A stretch of 64,000 nucleotides of DNA from assembly GCF_025370935.1 (NCBI RefSeq), contig NC_133479.1, forward strand, positions 19,732,314-19,796,313, written 5' to 3'. Shown here in pieces: positions 22,712-33,881 of this stretch. The DNA is from Choristoneura fumiferana. Taxonomy: Eukaryota > Arthropoda > Insecta > Lepidoptera > Tortricidae. The translations under genes were made by a program, and so were the position numbers. Below the pieces are notes generated by a model. It had not been told where the DNA came from, searched no databases, and saw nothing but the letters and a program-made list of their open reading frames with translations. How positions within the stretch are numbered: the stretch's first letter is position 1; each line of letters opens with the position of its first letter.

Positions 22712-23860
22712 GAAACGTACTTAGAATCTTTGTCATGTTCATAAGTAAACAGTATACTCTTTTGTTAGATCAGTAAAAACAAAATGGCGCAATACAACTG
22801 AATAAACATTGTGTTGAATAAGTATGATTCAGACATTAGGGAGTAAACAATCAAACTTCTCCTGCCATTTGTCACCGTCTAGTTAGATGGAGCCTCAGGG
22901 CTGCCACAAAGTCTTCAATGTAACTTACAAAAAGTTATTTCTGTTCCATGAACAGGGGTATTCAGTCAGACTAGCCCAATCATCGAAGCCATAATAGTAG
23001 TTTATGCGACTGTTACCAAGCGTTCTTGATTATTTAACGGTTTAAAACATGATAACTACTTAAACTTCACTTGATCAAACAAAACACGAGATCAGGTAAA
23101 TCATGGATTGTTTTCCTTAACTTTATCAAAATATTTCTCGAAAACAATATCGAAAAATAGATATTCATATTTCAAAGAATATTTAACAGTTACTTTTTCA
23201 TAACTTCAAAAAATTGGCATGGGACTTCTGTCTGAATAATTTATTGGAATTCATCGTAAGTTTCTCAAGACTTTAAAGCACCTTCGACAACCCTAACCAG
23301 TAGGACGTGTCGTAATCGCAACAGTTGATCGTAATAAAGTTATATTAATATCAGTTGCCGACCGCTGCTCATCCATCATCGCTGATTGGCCGGCGCGGTG
23401 ACAGCGCGCGCCTATTGGGTAATTGTGGGACGCCGCGGCGAGACCAGGGCACCGCAACCTTTAACCTTTGGTAATGTTGATGTCAGGAATTGGATTTGTT
23501 AGCACCTTTAATTGGCATTGCATAAACACAGGCTTATATCTTATTTGTGTGTAAATAAGCTTTAAATTTTTCACGGAAAATAAGTTTAATGGACGAAGTT
23601 TGCTCAAACTTTCTTTCCTATAAGCGAGCAGCAAATAGTTTTTTGACACTAAACAGGCAAGGCGTGAAATCAAAGCACATATTATATCATCAGTTAATCA
23701 GTTATTTCCAATGGCATAAATAAAAAACTGTATTGATTAACCTACCAACATAAATCGCAAGAAAAACTATTGTCACAAATATTTACCTATGGATACTTTT
23801 AAATAAAAATAAATTATTTTATTTTATTTTCACATAGTTTTGTATTTTTGTGAGTTTACA
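22712..23860. other. unrecognised DNA with a GC-rich patch
   Basis: A GC-rich stretch at about 23370-23460 contains two CCAAT-type boxes (GATTGGCC, CTATTGGG) and a CGCGCGC run. It could be promoter-like, but no transcript or exon can be attached to it. The rest is AT-rich without features. Confidence 0.3.
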
Positions 23861-23867
23861 TAATACT

Positions 23868-24083
23868 TCAGTTTTTTGGACATGTGACGCGACGTGGGGG
23901 GACTCCGTGGAGCGACTGGTTGTGCAGGGCCGGGTGAATGGCAGCAGATCACGTGGACGTTCACCATTGCGATGGACGGACCAAATCAAGTCGTTGACTG
24001 ACAAATCCCTCAACGAACTACCGAGTGTCTCGCGTGACCACGACTGCTCTGCCAAGAGTAAGCGACTGAGAAGAAGGACGTAA
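23868..24083 (+). mobile_element. LINE ORF2 C-terminal fragment, frameshifted
   Basis: One frame reads QFFGHVTRRGG. After a frameshift at the GGGGGG run (23894-23899) the next frame continues DSVERLVVQGRVNGSRSRGR and SPLRWTDQIKSLTDKSLNEL. This is the GHVxRR / GRSPxRWTDQIK tail of an RTE-like endonuclease/reverse transcriptase, from a different subfamily than 539-1012. Decayed pseudogene. Confidence 0.7.
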
Positions 24084-24854
24084 TATGAAATGCGAGGGGA
24101 GTAGGAAAAAAAATTCAGCCCTAGTAAGTTTCCAGAAGTAGTATTTATAAAACAAATAGAGCGGTAGTTCTGTAACAACACAAATAACAACTATTTTTGA
24201 ACGATACTTTCACGCTTGTGAATTCAAAAGCTTACATCCTACGAATAATAATTCGTAGCTTACATCGTATTTTTATCACCCTCGCCGGTCGGTCAACAAA
24301 TACCAGCGACCGCAGGAACATTCATTTTATCGCCTAGGTGTGTAATGTACTATTATTACTCCAATAAACTAAAGTGCAATGCCTTATATGACGTTGAGAA
24401 TGTTCTAATAATGACCTCTAAGTGCCATTAAGAAAGTTCCGAGTTACTTAATGACCCGACTGTACCAGTACATACAATTCAATGGTTATGGCCGTAGTAT
24501 ATATTGCGTACAATATCGTAAAGGAGCTTTGTCACGGCAGTGTTTAAGGTGCCTCCACACTCACGCTAAGTGACTAAGGCAAGAGGTCATTCAATGTTAC
24601 TTAAATAACAACTTGGAAGTGATGTAGCAGTCTAAAATATTAATTCACATGGGATTGCGTTATTTTTATTACTTGACGCCAAGTATGACAAGTATGGTAA
24701 AACTTCACAAGATATACTTAACTCACGCCGGACATGCCTCTCACTCCAAGCTACTATGTCTCTGTGGGACGTGCTAATTTCATTGCTCTTCATCAAACGA
24801 CCCGCCTGTTTGTTTTGCCCGTGTTATACAGCGCGTTATTTTGATTTCCATTAA
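24084..24854. other. no recognisable feature
   Basis: AT-rich DNA, no coding region or repeat family recognised. Confidence 0.4.
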
Positions 24855-24862
24855 CTCTAAAG

Positions 24863-25046
24863 CAGGGTTTCTTAAACTTTTTGCACGAACCACTTTAACA
24901 ATTTAAGCAATTCCACGGACCTCTGTCAAAAATATGTTTGGAAGTTTCCTAATAAATATGTTTACAGACTGACCTATTGTGGACCCCTAATAAACATGCT
25001 ATGGACCCCTAAGGGGTCCGTGGACCCCATTTATTAAGAAACACTA
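24863..25046. mobile_element. hAT-type MITE
   Basis: Left end CAGGGTTTCTTAAACTTTTT and right end ATTTATTAAGAAACACTA are inverted repeats. Inside are CCACGGACC and GGGGTCCGTGGACCCC blocks typical of hAT/Charlie-like short elements. The flanks are an 8-bp duplication, CTCTAAAG (24855-24862) and CTCTAAGG (25047-25054), with one mismatch. Length 184 bp, no transposase. Confidence 0.8.
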
Positions 25047-25054
25047 CTCTAAGG

Positions 25055-25717
25055 GATCGTTCAACTGTGATCATTTGTAGTTAATTTCTCCAAGACACTA
25101 CAACAAGTGACAGTTACCGAGCTATAAATGACTATACCGCAAAAGGTTCCCGTCTAGTATCTTAACCACTGACAAGACAACCCTAGACGCCTAAAGCCAG
25201 ACTTTATGCAAAAAATCCTTCTGGCATAATCAATTATCGTAATTATTATTGAAATTTACTAACATAGTCTGTAATGTACTACTAACCATGGACATTAGTC
25301 GAAATAAATGATTATTTATATTATTAATCTAAGATAGGGCCGTAATGCGACCCAACCAGCTCCTATTTTAGTAACAGGGAGCAAGTTTGTGGTTCATAAA
25401 GTCTAGGGCCACCTTGTCAAAAGTGTCAATGTAACGTTTCAAGCGAGATTGTGGAGGGCCACTAAGGCTTAGCCCAGCGCGTGACAGGGGATGATCCCGC
25501 TTGGCTCCTACTTAGCTAATTACCTCCCATGTGTTTCCTTAACCGTTAAGTAAAAGGGTTCAGGGATTTGGGAAAGTGTTTTAGAGTTTGTAACGTCGTA
25601 CGTGATTTACCTAAGTCATTTTGTTTTATTATTTCAGTAAGGGCACAAGCTACATGCATAAAGTTTCATGTATAAGAGTAATTTTTGTAAGAAATTAGTA
25701 ATTATTCAAACGAATTT
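25055..25717. other. no recognisable feature
   Basis: No coding region or repeat family recognised. Confidence 0.4.
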
Positions 25718-26313
25718 AAAAAACCGGCCAAGAGCATGTCGGACACGCCCAAAATAGGGTTCCGTAGCCATTACGAAAAAATTAAGTAATATTTTTACGG
25801 AATCTTCCCTAGTTTAGGTATATTTTATACCTTAGGCTGCTATTTACTCTTAAACTACTAATAATTCTCAAGCAAACTTAGCCATTATAGTTCTCCTTGT
25901 AAGTTTGATATACTTACTACCATTCTGAATTTTTTCAAATTTTTCCACCCACCGGTTTAGATTTTAATGAAAATTTGCACTTTAAAGTTGAATATTTCGC
26001 AAACATATCACTGAATCGAAAAATCGTCTTATCAAACCCGTAATGGTTTTAAAAGACCTATCCAACGATACCCCACACTATAGGGTTACCCACACTTTAC
26101 GTCTATGGGAGGTACCCTAAAAAATTTTTTTAAATTTTAAGTTGTAGCATTTTGTCGGCATATTTTACATATATATCCATGCAAAATTACAGCTTTCTAG
26201 CATTGATAGTCCCTGAGCAAAGCCGCGTACGGACGGACAGACAGACAGACAGACAGACATGGCGAAACTATAAGGGTTCCGTTTTTGCCATTTTGGCTAC
26301 GGAACCCTAAAAA
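25718..26313 (-). mobile_element. GGGTTCCG-family element, copy D, full length
   Basis: The plus strand opens AAAAACCGGCCAAGAGCATG with the hairpin TGTCGGACACGCCC and closes with CATTTTGGCTACGGAACCCT. Near its 5' end is a GACA microsatellite (26226-26257). At about 596 bp it is one of the two best-preserved copies (with 60251-60847) and defines the family ends. Confidence 0.8.
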
Positions 26314-26911
26314 GGAGGAGGTTGTCAATTGACTTGATTTTTTAAAATGTTAAACATGCGAGCTTCTCCTCCACAGTCCATAAAGGTAAACAGCAGGTCG
26401 TGCTCTTCAGTGTTTGTCCGAATGACTGGTAAGAGTCGAGTGTTGGTTCGATCACGGCGCGACCACTTCACAATTGGAAACATGACATTAGAAAACACGC
26501 GCTCAAGAGGCTGTGGAATAAAGCAGTTTCAAATCTATTCCAAAAAGAATTAGGAAATAAACTGGACTTGTCATTAACATATCCAACAAGTTCGGTAAAT
26601 ATGTCATAGAAAATAGAATAATAAGTTGCTCTTGAAGTCGAACTGTTCATAACTACTTAGAGATACATTTATGTGAGAACAAGACAAAACATTGCTGACG
26701 ACAGAGCGAAATGAAAATACATATACAGTCAGTGAAGAACTCATTTATTTTGCGCCCGCGGGAACTGTACACCTTTTCAGAACAAAAATACCACACTTGC
26801 TTTTCAGGTTTTCAAACTATCTCCTTATCAAATTTCATCACGATCGGTTCAGAGCTTCTCACGCGTTACAAACAAACTAATTATAGGTATAGTTAGCTTA
26901 TTAGGTATTAC
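26314..26911. other. unrecognised DNA
   Basis: Frames at 26347-26553 (+) and 26692-26880 (+) have no known domain. The phrase AAATTTCATCACGATCGGTT (near 26838) is a fragment of a common lepidopteran repeat. Confidence 0.35.
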
Positions 26912-27042
26912 TCAAAGTCAAAGTCAAAATATCTTTATTCAATTTAGGCTAAAACAAGCACTTATGAATGTCAAAAAAAAATCTACCACCGGTTCGGAAA
27001 AACCTCTGTTGAGAAGAATCCGGCAAGAAACTCAACGAGATA
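26912..27042 (-). mobile_element. Family K LINE 3' end, copy 6 (longest)
   Basis: The plus strand begins TCAAAGTCAAAGTCAAAATA and runs through TACCACCGGTTCGGAAAAAC, GAAGAATCCGGCAAGAAACT to CAACGAGA. Minus orientation. It aligns with copies 1 and 2 over their whole length. Confidence 0.75.
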
Positions 27043-27887
27043 TTTTTTTTTAAACAGATTTACAATATTATTAAATGATATCTATACATCACAAGTATTT
27101 AACACAACTTTATTTTTAACACAGTAGGTTCGCTATTTGAAGGGATCGCTAATGCGGATCGGAATTATTTCCAAATATCCCTGTCCATGATAAAAATTAA
27201 CTTTATAATACGCCTTTGATATCAATGTCTTCTTGACAATAGACTACTTACTTATACTTCCATGAAATTGCAACTTAATTGCAAAGATGTGTAAAGTTGA
27301 CTCAAGTGTGTACATTAAATAAATGCTCAATTGTACCCGTTAAAACTAGATGATACTCTTAAATATAAATACATAAACGCAAAACATCTGACCACTGCGC
27401 AGCAAATGGTTATCTTGTCCAAATGCGAAATTTTAAAATCTCAATCGTTAAGTTTAAAAGTAAACAAACAGATAAACAGTAAAGGCTAGTTCAATGCAAT
27501 CAAGTAGATTACCTTGTCGCCTGGAGCCATCATTACGGCTGGCCAGGCTGCGGTAACTGTCTGATGAACAGACAGCACCTAATGCAATCACCAATCAGCG
27601 ACCGACTGCCCTCGCCTGCCATTTGGTCATGGACATAGCCTGCCATATGGTTATGGACTGTTCTAGTCTGAAGTGCTCCTACTGTATGTGTCTGTAACTT
27701 AGAAAGAATGAAATATTTATTCGGGCAAGTAAGATAAATTTTGCTTTACTGTTCCATTTTAAGATTGTGTAACACAATTGTCGGCGTGTGCGTGTTCGCG
27801 TGCGTTTGCGTGTGTGAGTTTGTGTGGATATCTCTCTTTGTGTGTGCATGTGTATTTTACTCCTTTAAGCGGAAGACGCCCAAACGA
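27043..27887. other. unrecognised DNA with TG-rich tract
   Basis: A degenerate TG/CG-rich tract lies at 27783-27853 (GTGTGCGTGTTCGCGTGCGT). Otherwise no feature recognised. Confidence 0.4.
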
Positions 27888-27990
27888 CTAATAGCTGGAC
27901 GTCTGGAATAACACACAGGCTACTTTTTATCCCGTTATTCCTATGGGAGTCTTGTGAAATTTCAAAATCTTGACTGCTTGACTCTAGACT
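27888..27990 (+). mobile_element. Helitron relic
   Basis: AATAGCTGGACGTCTGGAAT, AACACACAGGCTACTTTTTA and TCCCGTTATTCCTATGGGAG match the interior of short lepidopteran Helitrons. Related relics lie at 37008-37139 and 56894-56990. No ends preserved. Confidence 0.4.
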
Positions 27991-28385
27991 TTGAGACATT
28001 AAATTTTACACGGATGTTCGCCATCCAACGATGCCAACCAAAATGAAGGACGTGTGAAGAACACATTATTTTCTGCTTTTGCTTTTCAACAAATTACTGA
28101 GACGATATTTGTTGTGTGGGAATACCAAGCAGTCGCCGTAGTGTCTCCACTACCAAAACTATGTCAGTTTAATATTTTTAATATCGCCTAGATTTGTCCT
28201 TGAAACACAAATTTCCCCGAAATCATTGTATATCGTTCAGTGCGTCGACAAAATTGCGATATAGGCGTTTTTGTCGCGCAGAGTCTGATATAATACCCGC
28301 GCCTCGCTTCACTTGTCATTATCGGCATATTTTAGACGCGGGCTACGCAGTAAGCGGAAATTTTGTATTTTCTTCTAAATGTGAA

Positions 28386-28525
28386 CAGTAGGGCACTAAG
28401 CTCTACGAAATTCGAAAATCGAAGTTCGTATGGTACCGTCCCTTTCACTATCGTATGAAATAATAAGCGTCAGCGGGACGGTACGATTCGAACTTCCATT
28501 TTCGAATTTCGTAGTAGCCCTGCAG
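28386..28525. mobile_element. CTGCAGGGC-family MITE, copy 1
   Basis: Left arm CAGTAGGGCACTAAGCTCTA then CGAAATTCGAAAATCGAAG; right arm CTTCCATTTTCGAATTTCGT then AGTAGCCCTGCAG. The centre has GGTACCGTCCC against GGGACGGTACG. The same family as 61934-62063, which has more complete ends. Confidence 0.7.
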
Positions 28526-29114
28526 CGGTACTTTTTTAAAGAAAATAACCCCGTTGTCCTACAGCTGTTTTATTAGATTTAATGTTACATAACCAAAATA
28601 ACACAAAATGACAGTTTTTACAAGAGTGAGCGGCATGAGAAAATACGTCAAATCTCTCTCTCTTTCTAAGAGAAGAGAAATTAAATACTGAATTACTGAC
28701 TTAAGTCTTTCAGTGCGAAGATATATAGAGCAGAAATACTGTAGTGAAAAATTGAGGATATAGATCTGATTTAAAATAACCTTAATTCAGTAGTTAATTT
28801 ATCTTCCCTTACTTTTACTGGTGGTTTACTTCCCTTACTGGTCCTTAAGAGAAGTTTCCCTGCCGGCCGTGCGGCCGCGTTAGGTATTCGTTTAGCATAT
28901 TGCTGTATTTATCGCTCGTGACATAAGCGCTCGCAGCCGTCCCCCCTATGCTCCCCCATGCCTTCCGCAACGACGTCCGTAATTTATATCGAGATAGCTG
29001 TAGGCTTTTCAAGATTTGGGCGGTTGAATTTTGGGTTTCGTTGTCCTCATATTATACGAAAAGTATAGCACAGAAATCAATGATATTTTACAATCAAGAT
29101 ATTCATTATATTTT
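28526..29114. other. no recognisable feature
   Basis: No coding region supported. The 106-codon plus frame at 28948-29268 overlaps a fold-back and has no known domain. Confidence 0.4.
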
Positions 29115-29265
29115 CTATGCCTGTGGTTTTTTCGATTTTTGTAAAAATGCTTTATTAGTCTGTAATTCACGTGCAAAGTTGACATCTTTTTTTTGTCGAC
29201 TTTTGAGCACCTGTAATTCTGATATTACACATTTATATGAAAATCTGAAAAACCACAGGCATAGA
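29115..29265. mobile_element. fold-back element
   Basis: CTATGCCTGTGGTTTTTTCG at the left and TCTGAAAAACCACAGGCATA at the right are inverted ends of about 25 bp around an AT-rich centre. MITE-like; no clear flanking duplication. Confidence 0.6.
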
Positions 29266-30039
29266 TAATTACGTCTAGTACATACTTACAAAATTTCATC
29301 TATTTCTGTTGCCTAGTTTACAAATGAGACCGGGACTATGTTTGTATGAAGAATGGAACGAAGATACTTCTCTTAAAGCTCAAATGGTAAATTTCAGAAG
29401 ATGCTAACCTTTCCAAATCCATGAGCGTTACCGTCCGCCTTTCTCCCGGCCCGCCGCGCATGACACAGAAAAAATATAGTATCAAGTAAATATGAAATTT
29501 GGCTCCGACGTCGCCGCCTGTCCGTAATAGTCCCGGACGAATCCAATTTGCTTGACGCGGGTCTGCTGGGATTGTGTTACGTGTAAAAAATGATATTTGA
29601 TCGCTTTTACATCGCTGATGAAGCTTCATGGAAGGTAATTTCATTTTGGGGGCGATTCGTTGATGGAGACGCCACAGGACAAGTAGGTGAGTTACCTTTT
29701 GCGATACAGCTTCGTTTGTAAGACACATAATAATTATAGATGTTAAAAAAATCCTGTACCTACGATACTTCTACCCACATTAAGATACGATACAAGTATA
29801 ATTCGAAAAAATATTTAAGTTTCATTTTTATGGAAATTGATGTCACAGGAAGAATTTATCTGCATAGAAAACAATTTCTTCCCCGGAGTCGCGGAATATA
29901 AATGCAATTGCTCAATCTAGTGGTTTTCACGAGAGAAGTCGGGTTCAATGCTAGTTTATTTACAAAGTTTCTGGTTAGGCATTTTTTTAAACTTAGATTG
30001 GCGGAATCAGAATCGGTGAGGCAACTTTTTCATAATCTA
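29266..30039. other. no recognisable feature
   Basis: The 130-codon minus frame at 29336-29728 has no recognisable domain. Nothing else supported. Confidence 0.4.
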
Positions 30040-30266
30040 CCAACAAAAAGTGAGAAAACCCCCGATATTGTCACTTCAAAGTTAGATATCTCAAAAACGG
30101 CTGAACCGATTTTGATAAAACGTCTAAGAACCATAGCTAGAAAACTTGCTATCAAATAAAAAAAACCGCAATCAAATCGGTTCACCCGTTTAAGAGCTAC
30201 GTTGCCACAGACAGACACACATAGCGGTCAAACTTATAACACCTCTCTCTTTGCGTCAGGGGTTGC
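30040..30266 (+). mobile_element. Family P repeat, copy 1
   Basis: Contains GAGAAAACCCCCGATATTGT, CAAAAACGGCTGAACCGATT, GTTCACCCGTTTAAGAGCTA, a CAGACAGACACACA stretch and TTGCGTCAGGGGTT at the end. Other pieces lie at 33258-33292, 40206-40355, 45491-45558 and 61362-61453. Non-coding, class unknown. Confidence 0.6.
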
Positions 30267-30346
30267 TTTAAAAATCATATTGAATTGAGAACGATCAAGT
30301 CTATTCACTAATATGTAACGCGAGCTTGACTAGGGGCCTTCAAAAT

Positions 30347-30595
30347 GGGCCAATCAACTTTTTTACCCACACTAATCTGTCCGCGACATTTTTCAAACAA
30401 TTGCAGATTTTTGTAAGTAAACATGTTTTTTCTGTAATTTAATAGATGGTTTACATGAATACATGCCATCCTACGTAAGTTCAACCTATTAAACCGTGAA
30501 ATATCTTGTTGGAAGTACGATTTTTTGGTAACGCCAGAGACAATTTTGGTAACGCAGGAGACGCCCAAAGTGTCGGTAAAATAGTTGATTGGCCC
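30347..30595. mobile_element. GGGCCAATC-family MITE, copy 1
   Basis: Left end GGGCCAATCAACTTTTTTAC and right end AAAATAGTTGATTGGCCC are inverted repeats of about 27 bp. The 249-bp body matches 38017-38258 in the opposite orientation, including a CAGAGACAATTTTGGTAACG block. No coding sequence. Confidence 0.75.
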
Positions 30596-31837
30596 AATTA
30601 TACGTTTCACCGTCGTCGGCACGATGGTGACTCCAAAAATGCAACACAACGGCTAAGCTTGTAAAAAGTTGTTAATGTTAGGTGTAGCGTTACATTATGG
30701 ATCTATGGGGGATGTCTTGTTTTTAGCAGCAGATGTTTCCCGTTAAGTTAAAAAGGTCTAAGTAAACTTTGTAATTCTTAAACAATATACGCGATTTGAC
30801 ATGTTCCATGCGTAGGATGTTAGCCCGAACTTTTTTGCAGCTTTCCTTTTCTAACAGTCATGCGGCTAGGCTTCCAAAAAATCTAAATCTAAACATGTAT
30901 TCTGTAAAAAGGCCGTAAAAGACTGTTTTCCATGTAATTTTTATGCTACTTTATCACAGCTAAGAAGAATACACCGCAAGCTGCAAGAAACTTGGCAGAA
31001 AGTTTTTTAAAACAAACTTTAGGTATAACGTATAACACAATTCTCTTAGCGATTAAAGAGATTGCCATATGGCTCACTGAATTTTCAGCACTCGTCACAT
31101 CTCCCCCCCCCCTTTTTTAACGCCACTTTATGGTGTCATTATACATAAAATAGCAAAAGTTTTCTTTGTTTACGCTCCATTCATAAAACAAGAACTGACT
31201 GACAGTACTCGAACAGAACCAAAAACTTCGTCATCAAGTAAAACGATCGCCGCTGTCAAACATTCAAACTCGGAACATTGTTACCAATTGGCTTTGTGCG
31301 GGAAAATAATGCAAAATACGTGAAAACAACTTGATACAGCGAGAACAGACTAATTAACCAACTCCCAGCGCCATCTGCCGGAGGGTAGCGGAACTAAGTT
31401 CCTTTAACTTCATAACGATATTGTAAGAAACGAGGTAATTGCCAATTAAAATAAGGCAACGTCGGTTTTTTATTAATTCCTTGTAATAAGATTACGATGT
31501 GAAGTGCTTTAAGCCCCTTAATTTAATTAAGAAGGATTAACCTAATTTTCGTAAAATAAAAACGTGGCCGGAAAAGTGAATATTAGCGAAAATGAAGCCC
31601 TTATAATTTAACAATGTCGTGTTGAATGAGTACGACATTCGCTTTATTTGCCAAAGGATGTGCGCTTAGGTTTAACTTTGAGAATGAACTCGTAGTGAGC
31701 TCGAAACGTTAGCTTTTTGTGTGACGTTCGTTGGGCTTGTGTGGGAGGAGGATGGGTTTTGCATATAAACATGGATGTGCCGCTTAAACTACCTAGCTAT
31801 AGTATACGGCTAGTAGCGGAGAAGAAAGCTATAGTAT
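30596..31837. other. mostly unrecognised DNA
   Basis: A fragment near 30965-31010 (AGAATACACCGCAAGCTGCA, AGAAACTTGGCAGAAAG) matches the LINE tail at 45799-46090. A C10 run lies near 31104-31114. No coding region supported. Confidence 0.4.
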
Positions 31838-31964
31838 TTTATGCAACTGTATCGTAAAAGGGGTCCTTAAAACACGAGTGTGGGTTTATGAAACGAAGCG
31901 TAGCCGAGTTTCATAATAGGGTCACATGAGTGTTTTAAGGCCTAATTATGTACAGTTGCATACA
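31838..31964. mobile_element. fold-back A
   Basis: Arms about 31840-31884 and 31920-31962 are imperfect inverted repeats (ATGCAACTGTATCGTAAAAG and TTATGTACAGTTGCAT). The loop contains TTTATGAAACGAAGCGTAGC. Confidence 0.6.
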
Positions 31965-32233
31965 ATATTTTATCTATATCCACATATAAAATCCTCTATC
32001 ATGTGTTCAAGAACCATTGAGAATGACCTGCATGAACGAGAACTAGGTAGGTATGTCTGCCGCACGAGCTGCGCCCGCTGCGCGCGCGACGACCTGCTGC
32101 TGCACGTGGTCGCGGCGACCATTACGATACAGCCGTGTTCATAATAGAATCCAATGTCGTAATGCTGGTCATTACCTATGGTTTTTGAACGCATAATTGA
32201 GGATTTACTATATGGGTGTAGATAAAGAATATT
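31963..32233. mobile_element. fold-back B, adjoining fold-back A
   Basis: Arms of about 68 bp: TATTTTATCTATATCCACAT at the left and TATGGGTGTAGATAAAGAAT at the right. The loop (about 32040-32140) is GC-rich, with a CTGCGCGCGCGACGACC stretch. Because the arms mirror each other, the open frames on opposite strands (31926-32144 and 31970-32248) encode similar nonsense peptides; neither is a gene. Confidence 0.65.
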
Positions 32234-33257
32234 GTAGTTGACCTCCACAAAATTACGCGTGAATCAATCAAATTAGTTTTCTTATACCAGCATGCTATGT
32301 TTAGTTTAATTTAACGCATAAGCTATGCTGCGCATGCCTGCCCAAGATTATACCATCCCTAATGAACCCACCAAGTTCGAACCCGCGCCCTTCTGCATAA
32401 ACTAAACACTTTACTCTTTCCTGAACAAGGGAAACTTACCAATGCCCACACGTGACCTAAATAACAACATCCCAAACATAACACTTTCGTAGAACCTTCG
32501 TAAAGCACTTCTATGCCTTTAAGCCAAAGTCCTCGTGGATTGTATAGATATATTGGTAAACCAACTTTACTTTCTTCGCTAGTTTAACCAATAATGATAC
32601 CTATTCTATTTTATTAAGGGTGATGGCTATTGCAAGGATAAAGGTGGTGAGAAGGGTCAGAAGTGTACAGTGTTCTCAAGACATAAACAATGATATAATG
32701 CGCATAACTGTCTGTCGGTGTGTTGGGATGATAGTAGGACATTGTCCGTAATGTCTGCGGCCTTGGATTAGGAGATTGTGACCTACTAGCCGACTGAGAG
32801 CCCTTCAGAGAGTGCAGCTAGCTTAGCACTGATTATTACCTGGATAAAGAACATTTGGTCAAACGAAATGAAAGCTAAAAGCTCACCTTGTTCCCCGTAC
32901 ATAATCATCTCACATAACCAGCATATACCTCAAAGAGATTTCGATAATGTAGGTAACTTTAACTGTCAATTTAGGTTCCGGAAAATAGGTTCGACTAACG
33001 AGCGAAGCGAGCGAGCGAAGTAGCAGCCGGCGAAGCGCCATGGTTTAATTTATTTAGGAAATATTTTGGCCCCTACCAGTGCTGGTTATGTAAGAGTAAG
33101 ATGGTTATGTACGGGGAAGAGAGGAAAAGTATAGAGGTTCCATGTGTGATGTACATAGGTAGACAAAGAATACAATGTGATTTTTCTTATCCCACGGGAT
33201 AATGGAAGCCACTGGCGATGGAGGCGAAGCTGGGCTTGAGCTTGTTTCTACTTAATT
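32234..33257. other. no recognisable feature
   Basis: A short GAGCGAAGCGAGCGAGCGAA run lies at 33000-33019. No coding region or definable repeat. Confidence 0.35.
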
Positions 33258-33292
33258 GTTAACCCCCGACGCAAAAAGAGGGGTGTTATAAT
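33258..33292 (-). mobile_element. Family P repeat end, copy 2
   Basis: TTAACCCCCGACGCAAAAAG and AGGGGTGTTATAA are the reversed terminal part of the family P repeat. Confidence 0.55.
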
Positions 33293-33646
33293 TATTTGTA
33301 TCCTTCAACGGCACTACCTGCATGCATACCAATTTTCCCTTTAAGTTAACTAGTCAGATTATTAGTAAAAGATCTGTTGGCAGCATGATCATTTGCTAAA
33401 AAAACGTCCTAATTTCTTAACACGACACGTAAAGAAACACCTACACGACACTTCAGGCGAATTCGACCGTCAACGCGGAACACGCCAGAAACAAGACGAA
33501 AAAGTCGTGAAAGCGGAGAACGGCGGCGCGCACGCAACCCGACGCGACCTGGCAGATGGGAGCTAATTGGCTGTGACATGTTGCGCCGGAGAGGAAAAAA
33601 ACATTGTAGAGTCAATTTCAGATAACATTAAATAGGCAAGCGTGGT
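33293..33646. other. no recognisable feature
   Basis: The 68-codon minus frame (33409-33615) is arginine-rich but shows no known domain. Confidence 0.4.
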
Positions 33647-33878
33647 AAGGTAAACGTCCGAGTGCCGACACTACAATTTGGCCGCCTTCAAGTCCAGGGT
33701 AAATGAGCATTTACTAGGCAAGCGTGCTCCAACGTAGGCCTCATCCTCGCTTTCCATCAGGCGTGATTGTGGCCAAACGCAAGCCTATACTGTATATAAA
33801 AAAAAAGTTCCTCTATTGCTAATGACATTAAATTAAAAATGTAAATTATTGGACAGTGACGAGTACTGGTACGTTTAT
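33647..33878. mobile_element. AAGGTAAAC-family MITE split by a LINE tail
   Basis: Left end AAGGTAAACGTCCGAGTGCC; right part CTCTATTGCTAATGACATTA, GACAGTGACGAGTACTGGTA and CGTTTAT. It matches the uninterrupted 111-bp copy at 40761-40871. A LINE 3' end sits inside it, and an RTE copy sits at its right edge. Confidence 0.6.
33670..33809 (+). mobile_element. LINE ORF2 C-terminus and 3' tail
   Basis: The plus strand encodes NLAAFKSRVNEHLLGKRAPT and a stop, followed by TCAGGCGTGATTGTGGCCAA and a poly-A tract after 33795. This is the last part of a LINE polyprotein (jockey/CR1-like by recollection), inserted in the MITE at 33647-33878. Confidence 0.6.
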
Positions 33879-33881
33879 ATT

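Noticed and set aside
23370..23460. CpG-rich promoter with CCAAT boxes
   Set aside because: No exon or transcript start can be attached to it; composition alone is not enough.
31926..32248. Two related small proteins on opposite strands
   Set aside because: Their similarity comes from the inverted arms of a fold-back.
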